From an uncultured Treponema sp. (GTDB taxonomy: Bacteria; Spirochaetota; Spirochaetia; Treponematales; Treponemataceae), in the NCBI RefSeq assembly GCF_946187725.1, contig NZ_CAMHSK010000002.1, positions 159,352 through 223,351 on the forward strand: a DNA stretch of 64,000 nucleotides, given 5' to 3'. A model generated the notes under the pieces. That model was given only the letters and a program-made list of their open reading frames with translations. It searched no databases and was not told where the DNA came from. This document shows positions 61,326 through 64,000 of this stretch, piece by piece (the first letter of the stretch is position 1; the number at the start of each line of letters is the position of its first letter). The translations under genes and the position numbers were made by a program.

Positions 61326-62099
61326 TTATTTTCCGATGATTGAAATGTCAGAACCGAACCATTTTTCGCTGATTTTTGCTACTGTTCCGTCAGCTGCCAT
61401 TTCTTCAAGTGTTTTCTGGACTTTATCACGCAATTCGGTATTGTCTTTTTTGAAAGCAATTCCGTACTGCTCAGGAGAAAGGGTGTCAGAAAGGATTACG
61501 AACGGCTTTCCAGTAACTTTGAGGCTGTACTCAGCAACAACACTGTCCATTGCAACACCGTCAAGACCGCCGATTTCCAAATCATTCAAAGCCATAATGT
61601 TGTCATTAAAGTCAACGATTGATTTGAGGCTTGCTTTGAAATCAGGCTTTTCATCAATTGCATCAGCAGCAGAACTTCCAGCCTGAACGCCAAGGATTTT
61701 TCCATTAAGATCAGCGAGAGTGTTGATTCCGCTGTCTGCACGAACGATTACAACCTGTGCATTATTCAAGTACGGCTTTGTGAAAGCAAGTGCTTCAAGA
61801 CGTTCTGGAGTGATTGAAAGACCGTTCCAGATACAGTCGATTTTGCCAGTGTTAAGTTCCTGCTCTTTTGCAGACCAAGAGATTGGCTGTGCACGGAATT
61901 TGAGGCCGAGACGGCTTGCGACTTCTTTTGCAAGGTCGATGTCATAGCCTACGATTTCGTTTGCATCGTCACGGAATCCCATTGGAGGGAAAGAATCGTC
62001 AAGGCCAAGAACAAATTCATTGTCAGCCTTTGAGCATGAAGCAAATCCTGCGACCATGAGCGCAGCCATTGCTCCCATTAGAAGTTTTGTAATTTTCAT
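61326..62099 (-). CDS. Polar amino acid ABC transporter binding lipoprotein
   Basis: 257 residues. Lipobox Cys at about residue 22 (VAGFASC). SBP family 3 fold: FVLGLDDSFPPMGFRDDANE (about 29-48), GYDIDLAKEVASRLG, WNGLSITPER, and C-terminal TVAKISEKWFG. Binds an amino acid outside the inner membrane and hands it to the permease-ATPase pair downstream. The exact amino acid is not evident. Confidence 0.93.
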   Translation of the reverse strand: MKITKLLMGAMAALMVAGFASCSKADNEFVLGLDDSFPPMGFRDDANEIVGYDIDLAKEVASRLGLKFRAQPISWSAKEQELNTGKIDCIWNGLSITPERLEALAFTKPYLNNAQVVIVRADSGINTLADLNGKILGVQAGSSAADAIDEKPDFKASLKSIVDFNDNIMALNDLEIGGLDGVAMDSVVAEYSLKVTGKPFVILSDTLSPEQYGIAFKKDNTELRDKVQKTLEEMAADGTVAKISEKWFGSDISIIGK

Positions 62100-62107
62100 A
62101 GATAAAC

Positions 62108-62146
62108 CTCGATTTTATAGATAGAAACACATTACCATAAATCGAG
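62108..62146 (-). promoter_or_regulatory. Inverted repeat overlapping the binding-protein ribosome site
   Basis: CTCGATTTTAT (62108-62118) and ATAAATCGAG (62137-62146) are inverted. On the minus strand the 3' arm runs into GAGG, the Shine-Dalgarno of the gene starting at 62099, so a hairpin could hide it. No T-run, so not a terminator. Confidence 0.45.
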
Positions 62147-62160
62147 TTTTTTGTACATAA

Positions 62161-62373
62161 TCAGGAGTTCTTAAAATCTTCTTTAAGCTCATCAATCAGC
62201 TTTCTGTAGACAGAAATTTTAGCCTCATCAAAATCAATATTATTGTTTTTAGAGATTGTTCTTGCAATTTCTTCTACATTCCGCTGAACCGTACTCAAGT
62301 CAGAATCAGTTCGTTCAGCAAGAATTTCTGCCATTTTCAGCAATTCAGGATTTTCCTGCGAACCAAAAAACAT
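62161..62373 (-). CDS. Small hypothetical protein downstream of argH
   Basis: 70 residues, soluble and helical, Asp/Glu/Lys-rich, no cysteine. No family recognised. It follows argH by 30 bases on the same strand with GGAG in front of its ATG, so it is likely co-transcribed. The ribosome site lies inside a CACAGAGG repeat. Confidence 0.65.
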   Translation of the reverse strand: MFFGSQENPELLKMAEILAERTDSDLSTVQRNVEEIARTISKNNNIDFDEAKISVYRKLIDELKEDFKNS

Positions 62374-62380
62374 GCCTTCT

Positions 62381-62397
62381 CCTCTGTGCCCTCTGTG
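62381..62397. repeat. Tandem CACAGAGG element
   Basis: On the minus strand CACAGAGG-G-CACAGAGG-AG reads through 62397-62379. CACAGAGG(A/G)CACAGAGG elements are widespread short repeats in bacterial intergenic DNA (recalled). Here it supplies the GGAG used as ribosome site by the next gene. Confidence 0.6.
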
Positions 62398-62403
62398 AGA
62401 AAT

Positions 62404-63825
62404 TTAAAACTTATCACACATCGATCGCAAAATTTCAATCTGCTTGTCGATTGCTCCTGGTCCGCCGATTGTCTTTCGGCCTTCCATGCAGGCTTTTGGC
62501 GTGATGCAGTCAAAAATATCTTCTTCGATTAAATCAGAAATCTTTTTCATGTCTTCGAGCTTCAAATCTTCGATTGCAGAAAGCCCTGAATCAATTGCAA
62601 GACGAACGCATTTTGCAGAAACGCCATGAGCGACACGGAACGGCATGCCCTTTCGAACCAGGTAATCAGCCACATCAGTAGCATTCGCAAATCCACCGAA
62701 GCAGCTTTCTTCCATTTTTGGCAGATTCCACTCAGCACTTGCAATCATCGCCTCAAAAACGATTACATTCCCTTGAACACAGTCCAGAGCCTCAAAAAGC
62801 GGGGCCTTGTCTTCCTGCATGTCACGGTCGTAAGCAAGCGGCAGTCCCTTCATCATTACAAGAAGATTGATTAAATCACCGTAAACCTTACCGGTACGAC
62901 CACGGATAAGCTCAGCAAAATCAGGATTCTTTTTCTGTGGCATGATAGAAGAGCCGGTAGACCATTTTTCGCTCAGATTGATAAAGCCGAACTCAGTCGT
63001 AGACCACAAAACAACTTCTTCACACATGCGGCTCAAATGCTGCTGCAAAATTGCAAAATCCGAAGTGAATTCAATGCAGTAATCACGGTCAGAAACTGAG
63101 TCCAGAGAATTGTATGTTGCGCCCTCAAATCCAAGTTCCTTGGCGACAAATTCACGGTCAAGAGGCAAAGTGCTACCCATGAGAGCACCGCTTCCCAAAG
63201 GAGAAAGTGAAACACGCTTCAAGGAATCCGAAAGACGCTCAACATCACGCATAAGCATAAAAGCCCATGCGCACAAATGCTGTGCAAGAGAGCCAGGCTG
63301 AGCATGCTGCATGTGAGTGTAGCCTGTCAAAAGCGAAGATTTATGATTTTCTGCGATATTCGTAAGAGTTTTAACGAGAGAAACGATTGCTTTCTGCAAG
63401 TCAGGAATTACGCGACGCAAATAAAGCCTTTCGTCCAAAGCAATCTGGTCATTGCGGCTTCGGCCAGTGTGAAGTTTGCGGCCAGGGTCGCCGATTCGGT
63501 CAGTCAAAGTGGCCTCGACAAAAGAATGAATGTCTTCGGCAGAATAATCGATTGAAAGCGCGCCAGATTGCAAATCCTTTTCTATAGAAGAAAGGCCGTC
63601 CTGAATCGCCTTGTTCTCCTCGGCTGAAATAATTCCCTGTTTTGCAAGCATTGCGGCATGAGCCTTTGAACCTGCAATGTCGTCCAAAGCCATGCGCTCA
63701 TCAACATGAATAGAAGTCTCAAATTCGACAGCGGCAGCATCAGGTCCCTCTGCAAAACGACCGTGCCAGAGAGCCGCGTGATTGTTATCAGTGATTGTTC
63801 CGTGAGGAGAATTTTTTGTTTCCAT
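62404..63825 (-). CDS. argH: Argininosuccinate lyase
   Basis: 473 residues from ATG 63825; the frame is open for 23 more codons but they contain the promoter and a hairpin. Family signature GSSIMPQKKNPDFAELIRG (about 290-308), catalytic-loop Ser within it; TGRSRNDQIALDERLYLRR near 120-138; HMQHAQPG near 168. It cleaves argininosuccinate to arginine and fumarate. argR lies in the same window; no argG is seen beside it. Confidence 0.97.
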   Translation of the reverse strand: METKNSPHGTITDNNHAALWHGRFAEGPDAAAVEFETSIHVDERMALDDIAGSKAHAAMLAKQGIISAEENKAIQDGLSSIEKDLQSGALSIDYSAEDIHSFVEATLTDRIGDPGRKLHTGRSRNDQIALDERLYLRRVIPDLQKAIVSLVKTLTNIAENHKSSLLTGYTHMQHAQPGSLAQHLCAWAFMLMRDVERLSDSLKRVSLSPLGSGALMGSTLPLDREFVAKELGFEGATYNSLDSVSDRDYCIEFTSDFAILQQHLSRMCEEVVLWSTTEFGFINLSEKWSTGSSIMPQKKNPDFAELIRGRTGKVYGDLINLLVMMKGLPLAYDRDMQEDKAPLFEALDCVQGNVIVFEAMIASAEWNLPKMEESCFGGFANATDVADYLVRKGMPFRVAHGVSAKCVRLAIDSGLSAIEDLKLEDMKKISDLIEEDIFDCITPKACMEGRKTIGGPGAIDKQIEILRSMCDKF

Positions 63826-63832
63826 GCCTGAA

Positions 63833-63861
63833 ATTATAGCGGATTTCAAAAAAATAGAAAA
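63833..63861 (-). promoter_or_regulatory. Promoter of argH, leaderless type
   Basis: Minus strand: TTTTCT (63861-63856), 17-base spacer, consensus TATAAT (63838-63833), then seven bases to the ATG. Upstream, GGGCGGGAACGCCC (63883-63870) is a small stem followed by T-rich sequence, possibly the terminator of a gene further upstream. Confidence 0.65.
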
Positions 63862-63965
63862 CAGGCAGGGCGTTCCCGCCCAGGGCAAACGCATTTTAAA
63901 GACTTTTAAAATGTATGGTATTTAAAAACTTCAAAAAACATTAGGATTCTTTCTGGTGGTGAAAA

Positions 63966-64000
63966 ATGACATTGAAAGAATCGCTAATGACAATCAAGGA
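63966..64000 (+). CDS. Possible start of a plus-strand gene, truncated by the window
   Basis: ATG at 63966, with GGTGGTG upstream, opens MTLKESLMTIK to the window edge. Too short to judge; the interval 63839-63965 holds no other gene. Confidence 0.3.
   Translation, partial: MTLKESLMTIK

Overview
The window reads as chromosomal DNA of a host-associated treponeme (Spirochaetes, genus Treponema, probably a gut or rumen species). Evidence from the sequence: a compact dcw division cluster of the spirochaete type (mraZ-rsmH-ftsL-murF-ftsW-ftsQ-ftsA-ftsZ, without mraY, murG, murC or a PBP gene), a flgB-flgC-fliEFGHIJ motility operon, many short lipoproteins with Cys lipoboxes, a large two-domain permease with a MalK-like ATPase, and a SUMF1-type lipoprotein-like gene. 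From memory, T. pallidum has the same dcw-dprA-topA-xerC block running straight into flgB; here the two halves are about 40 kb apart, with a large accessory segment elsewhere in the window. No rRNA or tRNA gene was seen.

Layout. 1-11.4 kb: a formylglycine-generating-enzyme-like protein, a 5'-nucleotidase lipoprotein, then a minus-strand operon prfB - PEGA-like protein - ftsY - exported protein - LolE/LolD/LolC-type ABC exporter. prfB carries the classical programmed +1 frameshift. 11.4-23.8 kb: hslU, hslV, a chemoreceptor, xerC, topA, dprA, a TPR lipoprotein, xerD, ftsZ. The order dprA-topA-xerC-hslV-hslU is a widely conserved operon; the chemoreceptor, with its own promoter, sits inside it. 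23.9-30.7 kb: the dcw cluster, headed by a sigma70 promoter and four 10-bp-phased GTGG boxes that look like the MraZ operator. 30.8-31.9 kb: a sialic-acid-synthase family gene.

31.9-42.3 kb is accessory DNA: a frameshifted FliG-C-like pseudogene, a DUF4143 ATPase preceded by four 33-bp-period direct repeats, several orphan genes without clear Shine-Dalgarno sequences, a CapA-like lipoprotein, a HigBA-type toxin-antitoxin pair whose toxin has lost its middle, an XRE regulator, and a strongly AT-rich two-gene cassette. The second gene of that cassette encodes an exported protein with a complete PD-(D/E)XK-type nuclease signature followed by a long glycine-zipper membrane segment; the first encodes a membrane-anchored, very helical extracytoplasmic protein. 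This pair is my main candidate for an undescribed system (exported nuclease toxin or barrier against incoming DNA). Its right edge is a GC-rich multi-hairpin element.

42.35-64 kb returns to housekeeping: a DEAH helicase, a Cache-GGDEF diguanylate cyclase, an ABC importer of the iron/polyamine/thiamine type, argR translationally coupled to the end of the flagellar operon, the flagellar operon itself, a polar amino-acid ABC importer, and argH. A recurring oddity is -10 boxes only 4-7 bases upstream of start codons that lack a Shine-Dalgarno sequence (argH, capA-like, an HTH gene, hslV, possibly flgB), suggesting frequent leaderless mRNAs.
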